Assembly (NCBI RefSeq): GCF_026168105.1
Contig: NZ_LBMW01000052.1
Coordinates: forward strand, 1 to 51,198
DNA from: Streptomyces hygroscopicus
GTDB taxonomy: Bacteria; Actinomycetota; Actinomycetes; Streptomycetales; Streptomycetaceae
Reading direction: 5' to 3'
Length of the DNA: 51,198 bases
This document shows positions 16,258 to 25,466 of this stretch, piece after piece (position 1 is the first letter of the stretch; each line of letters opens with the position of its first letter). The notes beneath the pieces are model-generated. The model did no database searches. It was not told the origin of the DNA and saw only the letters and a list, made by a program, of their open reading frames with translations. The translations under genes were made by a program, and so were the position numbers.

Positions 16258-17544
16258 GTGGCACGCATCGGTGACGGCGGCGATCTGCTCAAGTGCTCGT
16301 TCTGCGGCAAGAGCCAGAAGCAGGTCAAGAAGCTCATCGCAGGCCCCGGTGTATACATCTGCGACGAGTGCATCGATCTCTGTAACGAGATCATCGAGGA
16401 GGAGCTCGCGGAGACGAGCGAGGTGCGCTGGGAGGAACTCCCCAAGCCCCGCGAGATCTACGAGTTCCTCGAGGGGTACGTCGTAGGCCAGGAGGCCGCG
16501 AAGAAGGCCCTCTCTGTCGCGGTGTACAACCACTACAAGCGGGTGCAGGCCGGCGAGAACGGCGGCGCCCAAGGCCGCGACGACGCCATCGAGTTGGCCA
16601 AGTCGAACATCCTGCTGCTGGGCCCCACGGGCTCCGGCAAGACGCTCCTCGCACAGACTCTGGCCCGCATGCTGAACGTCCCGTTCGCCATCGCCGACGC
16701 GACGGCGCTGACGGAGGCGGGTTATGTGGGAGAGGACGTCGAGAACATCCTCCTGAAGCTGATCCAGGCCGCCGACTACGACGTCAAGAAGGCCGAGACG
16801 GGCATCATCTACATCGACGAGATCGACAAGGTGGCCCGCAAGAGTGAGAACCCGTCGATCACCCGGGACGTTTCGGGCGAGGGCGTGCAGCAGGCGCTGC
16901 TGAAGATCCTGGAAGGCACGACCGCCTCGGTTCCGCCGCAGGGCGGCCGCAAGCACCCGCATCAGGAGTTCATCCAGATCGACACGACGAACGTGCTGTT
17001 CATCGTGGGCGGCGCGTTCGCGGGCCTGGAGAAGATCATCGAGGCGCGCGCGGGCGCGAAGGGCATCGGCTTCGGCGCGACGATCCGTTCCAAGCGCGAG
17101 CTGGAATCCAAGGACCAGTTCGAGGACGTGATGCCGGAGGACCTGGTGAAGTTCGGCATGATCCCGGAGTTCATCGGCCGCCTCCCGGTGATCACGTCGG
17201 TCCACAACCTCGACCGCAAGGCACTCCTGCAGATCCTCGTCGAGCCGCGCAACGCGCTGGTGAAGCAGTACCAGCGGCTCTTCGAACTCGACGGCGTGGA
17301 ACTGGACTTCGAGCGCGAGGCGCTGGAGGCCATCGCCGATCAGGCGATCCTGCGCCAGACGGGCGCCCGGGGTCTGCGCGCCATCATGGAGGAGGTCCTC
17401 CAGGCGGTGATGTACGAGGTCCCGTCCCGCAAGGACGTGGCCCGGGTCGTCATCACGGCGGACGTGGTCCTGTCGAACGTGAACCCGACGCTCATTCCGC
17501 GGGATGCGCGGGGGCGGGGGCCCGGGGAGCAGAAGACGGCGTAG
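16258..17544 (+). CDS. clpX: ATP-dependent Clp protease ATP-binding subunit ClpX
   Basis: 428 residues from GTG 16258. An N-terminal C4 zinc finger (CSFCGKSQ ... CDECIDLC) dimerises and binds adaptors. The AAA+ core has Walker A GPTGSGKT (122-129), pore loop GYVGED, Walker B IIYIDEID and sensor/arginine-finger regions. The IGF-type loop (IGFGATI) docks on ClpP. It unfolds tagged substrates and feeds them to ClpP1P2. It follows clpP2 after 192 nt with its own likely promoter. A strong hairpin ends the unit against the convergent gene at 17625. Confidence 0.97.
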   Translation: MARIGDGGDLLKCSFCGKSQKQVKKLIAGPGVYICDECIDLCNEIIEEELAETSEVRWEELPKPREIYEFLEGYVVGQEAAKKALSVAVYNHYKRVQAGENGGAQGRDDAIELAKSNILLLGPTGSGKTLLAQTLARMLNVPFAIADATALTEAGYVGEDVENILLKLIQAADYDVKKAETGIIYIDEIDKVARKSENPSITRDVSGEGVQQALLKILEGTTASVPPQGGRKHPHQEFIQIDTTNVLFIVGGAFAGLEKIIEARAGAKGIGFGATIRSKRELESKDQFEDVMPEDLVKFGMIPEFIGRLPVITSVHNLDRKALLQILVEPRNALVKQYQRLFELDGVELDFEREALEAIADQAILRQTGARGLRAIMEEVLQAVMYEVPSRKDVARVVITADVVLSNVNPTLIPRDARGRGPGEQKTA

Positions 17545-17564
17545 GCCACAGGCAAACACCACGA

Positions 17565-17592
17565 AGGTGCCCGGCAACCCTGCCGGGCACCT
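17565..17592. terminator. Terminator between clpX and the convergent gene
   Basis: Perfect 12-bp stem (17565-17576 with 17581-17592), 4-nt loop, followed by a short T-containing stretch. Placed between convergent genes, it can serve both strands. Confidence 0.8.
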
Positions 17593-17624
17593 CTTCTGTA
17601 CCGCTTCTCACCTCCGGTTGGCGG

Positions 17625-18629
17625 TCACTTCGCGACGCGGATTTCCTTACGGACCTTGGTGGTGACGTCGATCGCCGTGTCCTTGGAGACGTCCCCCATG
17701 TTGTCGCCGGGGGAGACCATGGCGAGGGTGCTGTAGTCCGCCCAGGCGCAGAACCAGTCGGTCTTCTCCTTCTTGGTCACCGCGTTCGTGCCCTTGGCGG
17801 CCTGGCACTTCATCACCGCGCCGTCCAGGTTCTCCGACTCGGGCCGGCCGATCAGCTGAGCCTTCTGGCCGGTGGTGCTGCTGCTCGACGAGCTGTCCTC
17901 GGTCGACTTCTTGAGCGAGGCGAAGAACTTGTCCAGAGCGGCGTTGGGGTCGGCGATCTGGCCGTAGCCGCCGACGAAGGTGATGCCCTTGGCCGTCGCG
18001 AGCTCCGCCGCGCTGGGGGCGGTGGACGGGTCCTGCGGGTTGTAGTTGCTGAGGTTGGCCGTGGTGTACACCCCGAAGACGGCCGTGCCGTCCTTCACGC
18101 CGCTGGCCTCCAGGTCCTTCACGGTCGATGCGTCACTGGCGGTCGCGCCGTCCTTGGTCACCCGGGTGTAGTTGCCCAGAAGCTTCGCCGGCGTCGTCAG
18201 CTTGTGCGCACCGTCGTTCGACAGGCCGCCCCCGCCCCCGCCGATCACGAAGTACGCCCCGACCGCGACCGCCGCCACAACCGCGACCGCGCCGATGATG
18301 AGACCGGTCTTCTTCTTGCCGCCCTCCTGGACCGGCGGCTGCGGGACACCGTAGGGCTGCTGGCCGTACTGGGGCTGGCCGTACGGCGGCTGCTGCTGGC
18401 CGTACGGGTTCTGCTGCGGCGGGACGCCCTGAGGGGCCTGCTGGGGGTACCCGTAGCCCGGGGCGGGCGGAGCCTGCTGGGGGTAGCCGTAGCCGGGCTG
18501 GGGCGCCTGCTGCGGCTGGCCGTAGCCGGGCTGGGGTGCCTGCTGCGGCTGGCCATAAGGGCCCGGCTGGCCGTACGGCCCGGGCTGCTGAGGCTGCCCG
18601 CCGTACGGGCCCGGCTGGTTGTAGCTCAT
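17625..18629 (-). CDS. PYG/Gln-rich membrane-anchored protein with extracytoplasmic domain
   Basis: 334 residues, ATG at 18629. Residues 1-105 are repeats of PGYGQPQQAPQ and PYGQ type. A basic KKK precedes one membrane segment (TGLIIGAVAVVAAVAVGAYFVIG, ~109-131). The remaining ~200 residues form a soluble outer domain with two Cys (KCQAAKG and DWFCAWAD) that may pair. This head-TM-outer domain layout is common in Streptomyces proteins of unknown role. It is convergent with clpX and divergent from valS. No enzyme motif is seen. Confidence 0.75.
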   Translation of the reverse strand: MSYNQPGPYGGQPQQPGPYGQPGPYGQPQQAPQPGYGQPQQAPQPGYGYPQQAPPAPGYGYPQQAPQGVPPQQNPYGQQQPPYGQPQYGQQPYGVPQPPVQEGGKKKTGLIIGAVAVVAAVAVGAYFVIGGGGGGLSNDGAHKLTTPAKLLGNYTRVTKDGATASDASTVKDLEASGVKDGTAVFGVYTTANLSNYNPQDPSTAPSAAELATAKGITFVGGYGQIADPNAALDKFFASLKKSTEDSSSSSSTTGQKAQLIGRPESENLDGAVMKCQAAKGTNAVTKKEKTDWFCAWADYSTLAMVSPGDNMGDVSKDTAIDVTTKVRKEIRVAK

Positions 18630-18754
18630 GGTCTGGGTTCCCCTCCAGATGCTTATGCGTTCCTGACATCCTGGCGCAGGAGCCGGAACACCGGGCCGTC
18701 GGGGGGTTCACCGTTACCAAAGAATCGCGTTTCGGGACGGCCCCGTGACACCCC

Positions 18755-18760
18755 TAAACT
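18755..18760 (+). promoter_or_regulatory. Putative -10 box of a leaderless valS transcript
   Basis: TAAACT lies 6 nt before the valS GTG, which lacks a Shine-Dalgarno sequence. This geometry places the transcription start at the start codon. No T-box leader is present. Confidence 0.5.
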
Positions 18761-18766
18761 GGGCCC

Positions 18767-21391
18767 GTGACCGAGAACGCTCAGCAGCAGCCATCAGCGC
18801 CCGACACCGAATTGCCGACCCAGTACGCGCCGGCCGATGTAGAGGGGCCGCTGTACGAGCGCTGGGTAGAGCGGGGTTACTTCGAGGCGGACGAGAAGAG
18901 CGACAAGCCGCCCTACACCGTCGTCATCCCGCCGCCGAACGTCACCGGCAGCCTGCACCTCGGGCACGCCTTCGAGCACACCCTCATCGACGCCCTGACC
19001 CGCCGCAAGCGCATGCAGGGTTACGAGACGCTGTGGCAGCCCGGGATGGACCACGCCGGCATCGCCACGCAGAACGTCGTCGAGCGGGAGCTGGCCAAGG
19101 AGGGCAAGTCCCGGCACGACCTCGGCCGTGACGCCTTCGTCGAGCGCGTCTGGCAGTGGAAGGCCGAGTCCGGCGGGCAGATCTCCGGGCAGATGCGGCG
19201 CCTGGGCGACGGAGTCGCCTGGTCCCGTGAGCGCTTCACCATGGACGAGGGCCTGTCACAGGCCGTCCAGACCATCTTCAAGCGGCTCTACGACGACGAG
19301 CTCATCTACCGCGCCGAGCGCATCATCAACTGGTGTCCGCGCTGTCTGACCGCGATCTCGGACATCGAGGTCGAATACCAGGACGACGACGGCGAGCTCG
19401 TCTCCATGAGGTACGGCGAGGGCGACGACAGCATCGTCGTCGCCACGACCCGTGCCGAGACCATGCTCGGCGACACGGCCGTCGCCGTCCACCCCGACGA
19501 CGAGCGCTACAAGCATCTGATCGGCAAGCTGGTCAAGCTGCCGCTCACCGACCGGTCCATCCCCGTCGTCGCCGACACCCACGTCGACCCCTCGTTCGGT
19601 ACCGGCGCCGTCAAGGTCACCCCGGCCCACGACCCGAACGACTTCGAGATCGGCCAGCGCCACAACCTTCCGGCCATCACGGTCATGGACGAGCACGCCG
19701 TCATCACGGCGCACGGCCCCTTCCAGGGCCTGGACCGCTTCGAGGCCCGCTCGGCCATCGTCGGCGCCCTGCGTGCCGAGGGCCGGATCGTCGCCGAGAA
19801 GCGTCCGTACATCCATTCGGTCGGCCACTGCTCCCGCTGCAAGACCACGATCGAGCCGCGCCTGTCCATGCAGTGGTGGGTCAAGGTCGGCCCGCTCGCC
19901 AAGGCCGCCGGTGACGCGGTCCGCGAGGGCAAGGTCAAGATCCACCCGCAGGAGATGGAGAAGCGGTACTTCGACTGGGTCGACAACCTCCACGACTGGT
20001 GCATCTCACGGCAGTTGTGGTGGGGTCACCGCATTCCGGTGTGGTACGGCCCGAACGGCGAGGTCGTCTGCGTCGGCCCGGACGAGGAGCTCCCGACCGG
20101 CGAGGGCTGGCGCCAGGACACCGATGTCCTCGACACCTGGTTCTCCTCCGGCCTGTGGCCCTTCTCCACGCTGGGCTGGCCCGAGCAGACCGAGAGCCTC
20201 GAGAAGTTCTACCCGAACTCCGTCCTGGTCACCGGCTACGACATCCTCTTCTTCTGGGTCGCCCGGATGATGATGTTCGGCCTGTACGCGATGGACGGCA
20301 CTCCGCCGTTCCACACCATCGCCCTGCACGGCATGGTCCGCGACCAGTTCGGCAAGAAGATGTCGAAGTCCTTCGGCAACGCGGTCAACCCGCTGGACTG
20401 GATGGACAAGTACGGGTCGGACGCGCTCAGGTTCACCCTGGCCCGCGGCGCCAACCCGGGTGTCGACGTGCCGATCGGCGAGGACTGGGTCCAGGGCTCC
20501 CGCAACTTCGCCAACAAGATCTGGAACGCCACGCGCTTCGCGCTGATGAACGGCGCGACGGTCGAGGGCCCGCTGCCGGACAAGTCGAAGATGTCGGCGA
20601 CCGACCGGTGGATCCTCTCCCGGCTCAACTCGGTCGTCGCCGAAGTCGACGCGTACTACGACGACTTCCAGTTCGCCAAGCTGTCCGACGCACTGTTCCA
20701 CTTCGCCTGGGACGAGGTCTTCGACTGGTACGTCGAGCTGTCCAAGACCACCTTCCAGGCTGGCGGCGAGGCGGCCGAGGTCGGCAAGCGCGTCCTCGGC
20801 GAGGTCCTGGACGTCACCCTGAAGCTGCTGCACCCGGTCGTCCCGTTCGTCACCGAGACGCTGTGGACCACCCTGACCGGCGGTGAGTCGCTCGTCATCG
20901 CCAACTGGCCCAAGGACAGCGGCTTCCGGGACCCGGCAGCCGAGCAGGAGGTCGAGACCCTCCAGTCGGTCATCACCGAGGTCCGCCGCTTCCGTGCCGA
21001 CCAGGGCCTCCAGCCCGGCCAGCGCGTCCCGGCCCGGCTGACGCTCGACGGCACGGCGCTCGCCCCGCACGAGGCTGCCATCCGCCAGCTGCTCCGGCTG
21101 CAGCCGGAGGGCGAGGGCTTCACGGCGACGGCGACCCTGCCGGTCGCGGGCGCCACGGTCGCGCTGGACCTGTCCGGCACGATCGACGTGGCGGCGGAGC
21201 GCAAGCGGCTCGCCAAGGACCTGGCGGCGGCGGAGAAGGAGAAGTCCCAGGCCACCGCCAAGCTCGGCAACGAGGCGTTCTTGGCGAAGGCCCCGGACCA
21301 CGTCGTGGAGAAGATCCGCACGCGGCTCGCCAAGGCGGACGAGGACATCGCCCGCATCCAGGCCCAGCTGGAGCGTCTGCCGCAGGCGTGA
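18767..21391 (+). CDS. valS: Valyl-tRNA synthetase
   Basis: 874 residues from GTG 18767, the usual length. Class I signatures: HLGH at 64-67 (PPPNVTGSLHLGHAFEHT), KMSKS at 531-535 (FGKKMSKSFGN). The CP1 editing region carries VVATTRAETMLGDTAVAV, and a WCISRQLWWGHRIPVW block is present. The C-terminal coiled-coil arm (ERKRLAKDLAAAEKEKSQ) contacts tRNA. It charges tRNA-Val and hydrolyses mischarged Thr-tRNA-Val. It has its own promoter and terminator, so it is monocistronic. Confidence 0.97.
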   Translation: MTENAQQQPSAPDTELPTQYAPADVEGPLYERWVERGYFEADEKSDKPPYTVVIPPPNVTGSLHLGHAFEHTLIDALTRRKRMQGYETLWQPGMDHAGIATQNVVERELAKEGKSRHDLGRDAFVERVWQWKAESGGQISGQMRRLGDGVAWSRERFTMDEGLSQAVQTIFKRLYDDELIYRAERIINWCPRCLTAISDIEVEYQDDDGELVSMRYGEGDDSIVVATTRAETMLGDTAVAVHPDDERYKHLIGKLVKLPLTDRSIPVVADTHVDPSFGTGAVKVTPAHDPNDFEIGQRHNLPAITVMDEHAVITAHGPFQGLDRFEARSAIVGALRAEGRIVAEKRPYIHSVGHCSRCKTTIEPRLSMQWWVKVGPLAKAAGDAVREGKVKIHPQEMEKRYFDWVDNLHDWCISRQLWWGHRIPVWYGPNGEVVCVGPDEELPTGEGWRQDTDVLDTWFSSGLWPFSTLGWPEQTESLEKFYPNSVLVTGYDILFFWVARMMMFGLYAMDGTPPFHTIALHGMVRDQFGKKMSKSFGNAVNPLDWMDKYGSDALRFTLARGANPGVDVPIGEDWVQGSRNFANKIWNATRFALMNGATVEGPLPDKSKMSATDRWILSRLNSVVAEVDAYYDDFQFAKLSDALFHFAWDEVFDWYVELSKTTFQAGGEAAEVGKRVLGEVLDVTLKLLHPVVPFVTETLWTTLTGGESLVIANWPKDSGFRDPAAEQEVETLQSVITEVRRFRADQGLQPGQRVPARLTLDGTALAPHEAAIRQLLRLQPEGEGFTATATLPVAGATVALDLSGTIDVAAERKRLAKDLAAAEKEKSQATAKLGNEAFLAKAPDHVVEKIRTRLAKADEDIARIQAQLERLPQA

Positions 21392-21402
21392 GCCGGTTGC
21401 GC

Positions 21403-21454
21403 AGGTGGCCGAAGGCTCCCGGAACCGCACGGCTCCGGGGGCCTTCGGCCACCT
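21403..21454 (+). terminator. valS terminator hairpin
   Basis: 21-bp stem with a single T-G wobble (21403-21423 with 21434-21454) and a 10-nt loop, 11 nt after the valS stop. It precedes the folC promoter closely. Confidence 0.85.
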
Positions 21455-21470
21455 TGTCACCGGTCCTCCG

Positions 21471-21476
21471 TAGACT
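21471..21476 (+). promoter_or_regulatory. Putative -10 box of a leaderless folC transcript
   Basis: TAGACT lies 6 nt before the folC GTG. It is just downstream of the valS terminator. No Shine-Dalgarno sequence fits between box and start. Confidence 0.45.
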
Positions 21477-21482
21477 GGCCTC

Positions 21483-23030
21483 GTGAGCGACCTGCCCCCG
21501 CGTGACCCCAATGAGAGCGACCCCTTCGAGGACATCGTCGAGGCCGAGACCCAGCTTCCCCAAGCCCTCGACGCCGCTCGAGCAGCGGAGACCCCAACCC
21601 CCGATCTCGCGGTGATCGAGGCCGGCAGCCGTACCCTGCGGACGCAGGGCGGGCCGCCGGAGTCCGGCCTGCCCGCGCGGCCCGGGGACCCCGAGGTCGA
21701 CAAGGCGCTGCGGGCGGTCGAGGGCGAGCTGGCCACCCGCTGGGGCGAGACCAAGCTGGAGCCGTCCGTCAGCCGTATCTCGGCGCTGATGGACGTGCTG
21801 GGGGACCCGCAGCGGTCGTACCCGTCCATCCACATCACGGGCACCAATGGCAAGACGTCCACGGCCCGCATGATCGAGGCCCTCCTCCGCGCGTTCGAAC
21901 TGCGCACCGGCCGGTACACGAGTCCTCACGTCCAGTCGATCACCGAGCGGATCAGCCTCGACGGCGCGCCCATCTCCCCCGAGCGCTTCATCGAGACGTA
22001 CGAAGACGTCAAGCCCTACGCCGAGATGGTCGACTCCCAGCAGGAGTACCGGCTCTCGTTCTTCGAGGTGCTCACGGGCATGGCGTACGCCGCCTTCGCG
22101 GACGCGCCCGTGGACGTCGCGGTCGTCGAGGTCGGCATGGGCGGCAGCTGGGACGCCACGAACGTCATCGACGGGGACGTCGCCGTCGTCACCCCCATCG
22201 ATCTGGACCACACCGACCGGCTCGGCGGCACGCCCGGCGAGATCGCCCAGGAGAAGGCCGGCATCATCAAGCAGGACGCCACCGTCATCCTGGCCCAGCA
22301 GCCGGTCGACGCCGCCCAGGTGCTGCTGAAGAAGGCCGTGGAGGTGGACGCGACCGTGGCCCGTGAGGGCCTGGAGTTCGGGGTCGTCTCCCGGCAGGTC
22401 GCGGTCGGCGGCCAGCTGCTGACCCTGCGCGGCCTCGGCGGCGAGTACGACGAGATCTACCTGCCGCTGCACGGCGCCTACCAGGCACACAACGCGGCCG
22501 TCGCGCTCGCCGCGGTCGAGGCGTTCTTCGGCGTCGGGTCCCAGCGGCCGGAGCCGCTGGACGTCGACACGGTCCGCAAGTCCTTCGCCTCGGTGTCGTC
22601 CCCGGGCCGTCTGGAGGTCGTACGGCGCTCCCCGACCGTCGTCCTGGACGCCGCCCACAATCCGGCGGGCGCCCGCGCCACCGCAGAGGCCGTCAGCGAG
22701 GCCTTCGACTTCAGCCGGCTGATCGGGGTCGTCGGCGCCAGCGGCGACAAGAACGTACGTGGCCTCCTGGAGGCCTTCGAGCCGATCTTCGCCGAGGTCG
22801 TGGTCACCCAGAACTCCAGCCATCGCGCGATGGACGCCGACGAGCTGGCCGCGCTCGCCGTGGAGGTCTTCGGCGAGGAGCGCGTCCAGGTCGAGCCGAG
22901 GCTGCCCGATGCCCTGGAGGCCGCGATCACGCTCGCCGAGGAGCAGGGGGAGTACACGGGCGGCGGCGTGCTCGTCACCGGCTCCGTCATCACCGTCGGC
23001 GAGGCCCGACTGCTCCTGGGGAAGGGCTGA
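21483..23030 (+). CDS. folC: Folylpolyglutamate synthase / dihydrofolate synthase
   Basis: 515 residues from GTG 21483. The first ~75 residues are an acidic/Pro extension seen in actinobacterial members; the Mur-ligase fold begins near VDKALRAVEGELATRWGE. P-loop GTNGKT at 120-125 (HITGTNGKTSTARM), then TGRYTSPHVQSITERI, VVEVGMGGSWDATN, DLDHTDRLGGTPGEIAQEK and VLDAAHNPAGARAT. It adds glutamate to folates, and possibly to dihydropteroate. It heads an operon with the DUF4233 gene (6 nt gap) and ndk. Confidence 0.95.
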   Translation: MSDLPPRDPNESDPFEDIVEAETQLPQALDAARAAETPTPDLAVIEAGSRTLRTQGGPPESGLPARPGDPEVDKALRAVEGELATRWGETKLEPSVSRISALMDVLGDPQRSYPSIHITGTNGKTSTARMIEALLRAFELRTGRYTSPHVQSITERISLDGAPISPERFIETYEDVKPYAEMVDSQQEYRLSFFEVLTGMAYAAFADAPVDVAVVEVGMGGSWDATNVIDGDVAVVTPIDLDHTDRLGGTPGEIAQEKAGIIKQDATVILAQQPVDAAQVLLKKAVEVDATVAREGLEFGVVSRQVAVGGQLLTLRGLGGEYDEIYLPLHGAYQAHNAAVALAAVEAFFGVGSQRPEPLDVDTVRKSFASVSSPGRLEVVRRSPTVVLDAAHNPAGARATAEAVSEAFDFSRLIGVVGASGDKNVRGLLEAFEPIFAEVVVTQNSSHRAMDADELAALAVEVFGEERVQVEPRLPDALEAAITLAEEQGEYTGGGVLVTGSVITVGEARLLLGKG

Positions 23031-23036
23031 CGTCCG

Positions 23037-23420
23037 GTGCGTACGCTGTGTGCTTCGACCCTGATCGGCGAGTTCTTCGTCATCGGCTTCGCCGGCCTGG
23101 TCGCCATGAAGGACCCGAGCATGTCCATGGGGACGGTCTGGACCGTCTGCGGCATCGCCATGGTGCTCAGCGTCCTGCTGTGCGGCCTGATCACCCGCCC
23201 CGGCGGCGTCCTGCTGGGCTGGGCGCTGCAGGTCGCGCTGATCGCCTCCGGGTTCGTGGTCCCCTCGATGTTCTTCCTGGGCGCGATCTTCGCGGCGCTG
23301 TGGTGGGCGTCGGTGCACTACGGACGGAAGATCGACGAGGCGAAGGCCCGCTTCGCGGCGGCCGAGGGCAAAGAGGGCGGCCCGGGCACCCCGCCGGCCG
23401 CCCCGCCCCAGAGCACCTGA
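23037..23420 (+). CDS. DUF4233 membrane protein
   Basis: 127 residues from GTG 23037, 6 nt after folC. Four hydrophobic segments span residues ~5-95, followed by a charged helix and a Pro/Ala tail. A small four-pass protein sitting between folC and ndk is the standard actinobacterial context of DUF4233. The function is unknown, and no transport or enzyme motif is visible. The tight spacing implies translational coupling to folC. Confidence 0.8.
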   Translation: MRTLCASTLIGEFFVIGFAGLVAMKDPSMSMGTVWTVCGIAMVLSVLLCGLITRPGGVLLGWALQVALIASGFVVPSMFFLGAIFAALWWASVHYGRKIDEAKARFAAAEGKEGGPGTPPAAPPQST

Positions 23421-23497
23421 CGCTGCGTAACGTCCACCCGAACGGGCCCTGTACCCTCTACGCACCGCACAACCGTGACCTGTAAGGAGCCACCCTC

Positions 23498-23911
23498 GTG
23501 ACCTCCCGCACCCTCGTCCTCCTCAAGCCCGACGCCGTGCGTCGCGGGCTGATCGGCGAGATCATCAGCCGTATCGAGCGCAAGGCCGGCTGGACCATCA
23601 GCGCGCTGGAGCTGCGCACCCTGGACCAGGAGACGCTGGAGCAGCACTACGGGGAGCACAAGGGCAAGCCCTTCTACGAGCCGCTGGTGGAGTTCATGTC
23701 CTCCGGCCCGGTCGTCGTGCTCGTCGTCGAGGGCGAGCGGGTCATCGAGGGGCTGCGCGCGCTGGCCGGCCCGACCGACCCGATCGCCGCCGCCCCCGGC
23801 TCCATCCGCGGTGACTTCGGCGTGATCGTCCGCGAGAACCTGATCCACGCCTCCGACTCCGAGGAGTCCGCCGAGCGCGAGCTGAAGATTTTCTTTCCCG
23901 GACGCTTCTGA
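23498..23911 (+). CDS. ndk: Nucleoside diphosphate kinase
   Basis: 137 residues from GTG 23498, with AAGGAGCC upstream. Opens with the typical RTLVLLKPDAVRRGLIGEII. The catalytic His117 lies in NLIHASDSEESAERE, and GPTDPIAAAPGSIRGDFG is the nucleotide-binding stretch. It transfers phosphate between nucleoside triphosphates and diphosphates through phospho-His. It is the last gene of the folC unit. Its stop codon sits inside a terminator-like hairpin. Confidence 0.96.
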   Translation: MTSRTLVLLKPDAVRRGLIGEIISRIERKAGWTISALELRTLDQETLEQHYGEHKGKPFYEPLVEFMSSGPVVVLVVEGERVIEGLRALAGPTDPIAAAPGSIRGDFGVIVRENLIHASDSEESAERELKIFFPGRF

Positions 23912-23919
23912 GCGTCCGG
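23898..23919 (+). terminator. Hairpin overlapping the ndk stop codon
   Basis: Perfect 9-bp stem (CCGGACGCT with AGCGTCCGG) and a 4-nt loop, overlapping the last codons of ndk. A T-rich run comes before rather than after the stem, so its strength is uncertain. Confidence 0.55.
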
Positions 23920-24241
23920 ATGATGAACTTCTGAGCTCGTCTTGTGAATAATTTCTGAGGCTTTGTCACGTCACCCGGACGGCTGAAACCCGGACGGCCG
24001 AGGAACCCCTTCCTGAAAACCCGGTCGTCGTGTGGCATATGCGTGCCGATCGGGGGAACGGCTACCCCCGAACGCCCGTCTCCACAAGCGAGGCGACGCG
24101 TCATCTGCTGACAATGGCGGAGACCCTCGCACAGTGTTCGTGCAGGCGAGACTACGATGTAAGCCTTCACGTCACAGCACCCACTCCGCCGCCCCGACGA
24201 AAGCCTCGTACGCTCCACTTGGGAAGGCCAGACGAATCCTG
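23920..24241 (+). other. Upstream region of mreB
   Basis: About 320 bases without a supported gene; open frames here are extensions of the mreB frame without family support. It contains a direct repeat of ACCCGGACGGC near 23975-23997 and a possible -10 hexamer TACGAT at 24153-24158. Streptomyces coelicolor mreB is known to use several promoters, so this is a likely control region. Confidence 0.5.
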
Positions 24242-25273
24242 ATGGGGAACTCAATGTCGTTCATCGGCCGTGACATGGCTGTCGACCTCGGGACCGCCAA
24301 CACGCTGGTGTACGTCAGGGGTCGCGGGATCGTACTCAACGAGCCGTCCGTCGTCGCGATCAACACCAACACCGGGGGCATCCTCGCGGTCGGCGCGGAA
24401 GCGAAGAAGATGATCGGCCGGACGCCGGGCAACATCGTTGCCGTGCGCCCGCTGAAGGACGGCGTGATCGCCGACTTCGAGATCACCGAGCGGATGCTCC
24501 GCTACTTCATCCTGAAGATCCACAAGCGGCGTTATCTGGCTCGTCCGCGCGTCGTCGTCTGTGTGCCCTCGGGCATCACGGGCGTCGAGCGCCGCGCCGT
24601 CATCGAGGCGTCCTCCCAGGCCGGCGCCCGCCAGGTGCACATCATCGAGGAGCCCATGGCCGCCGCCATCGGCTCGGGCCTGCCGGTCCACGAGGCCACG
24701 GGCAACATGGTGGTGGACATCGGCGGCGGCACCACGGAGGTCGCGGTCATCTCGCTCGGCGGCATCGTCACCGCCCAGTCCATCCGCGTCGCGGGTGACG
24801 AGCTGGACAACGCGATCATCCAGCACGTCAAGAAGGAGTACTCCCTCCTCCTCGGTGAGCGGACGGCGGAGCAGATCAAGATCACGATCGGCTCGGCGTA
24901 CGACCTCGACGCTGACGAGCACACCGAAATCCGCGGCCGGGACCTGGTCTCCGGGCTGCCCAAGACCGTGGTCATCTCGGCGGCCGAGGTCCGCAAGGCC
25001 ATCGAGGAACCGGTCAACGCGATTGTGGACGCGGTCAAGACGACCCTCGACAAGTGCCCGCCGGAGCTGTCCGGCGACGTCATGGACCGGGGGATCGTCC
25101 TGACCGGCGGCGGCGCCCTGCTGCGCGGCCTCGACGAGCGGCTGCGCCGGGAGACCGGCATGCCGATCCATATCGCCGAGGATCCGCTGGACAGTGTGGC
25201 GCTCGGCTCCGGCAAGTGCGTCGAGGAGTTCGAGGCGCTCCAGCAGGTGCTGGACGCCCAGCCGCGCAGATGA
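24242..25273 (+). CDS. mreB: Actin-like cell-shape and spore-wall protein MreB
   Basis: 343 residues from ATG 24242 (MGNSMSFIGRDMAVDLGTAN, the usual Streptomyces start); an ATG at 24254 with closer GGGGA is an alternative. Actin-fold phosphate motifs are DLGTANTLVYV, VVDIGGGTTEVAV and LTGGGALLRGLDERL. In Streptomyces MreB acts mainly in spore-wall synthesis. It heads mreB-mreC-mreD-mrdA-rodA. A hairpin between mreB and mreC may reduce downstream transcription. Confidence 0.96.
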   Translation: MGNSMSFIGRDMAVDLGTANTLVYVRGRGIVLNEPSVVAINTNTGGILAVGAEAKKMIGRTPGNIVAVRPLKDGVIADFEITERMLRYFILKIHKRRYLARPRVVVCVPSGITGVERRAVIEASSQAGARQVHIIEEPMAAAIGSGLPVHEATGNMVVDIGGGTTEVAVISLGGIVTAQSIRVAGDELDNAIIQHVKKEYSLLLGERTAEQIKITIGSAYDLDADEHTEIRGRDLVSGLPKTVVISAAEVRKAIEEPVNAIVDAVKTTLDKCPPELSGDVMDRGIVLTGGGALLRGLDERLRRETGMPIHIAEDPLDSVALGSGKCVEEFEALQQVLDAQPRR

Positions 25274-25288
25274 GGCGACGCGCCGATT

Positions 25289-25322
25289 CCGCCGTACGAG
25301 ACGATCTCCTCTCGTGCGGCGG
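25289..25322 (+). terminator. Hairpin between mreB and mreC
   Basis: 13-bp stem with one T-G wobble (25289-25301 with 25310-25322) and an 8-nt loop, 16 nt after mreB. It is probably a partial terminator that uncouples mreB levels from the rest of the cluster. Confidence 0.65.
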
Positions 25323-25466
25323 ATCGTTGATATAGAGGCATAAGCCCCCAAATCGCCCCCGGGTCCCGCCCACCGGGTTGTGCCTGCCAGGTATGGCCCA
25401 CCGGGCACCGCGCATTCCGGGGCGCCCGCCCTACACATTCCGACGAGGAAGGCACGGCCGCCGCAC

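Noticed and set aside
18133..18720. 195-codon minus-strand frame overlapping the PYG-rich gene
   Set aside because: It is a shifted reading of the repeats in 17625-18629 and is Arg/Ala-rich without a membrane segment.
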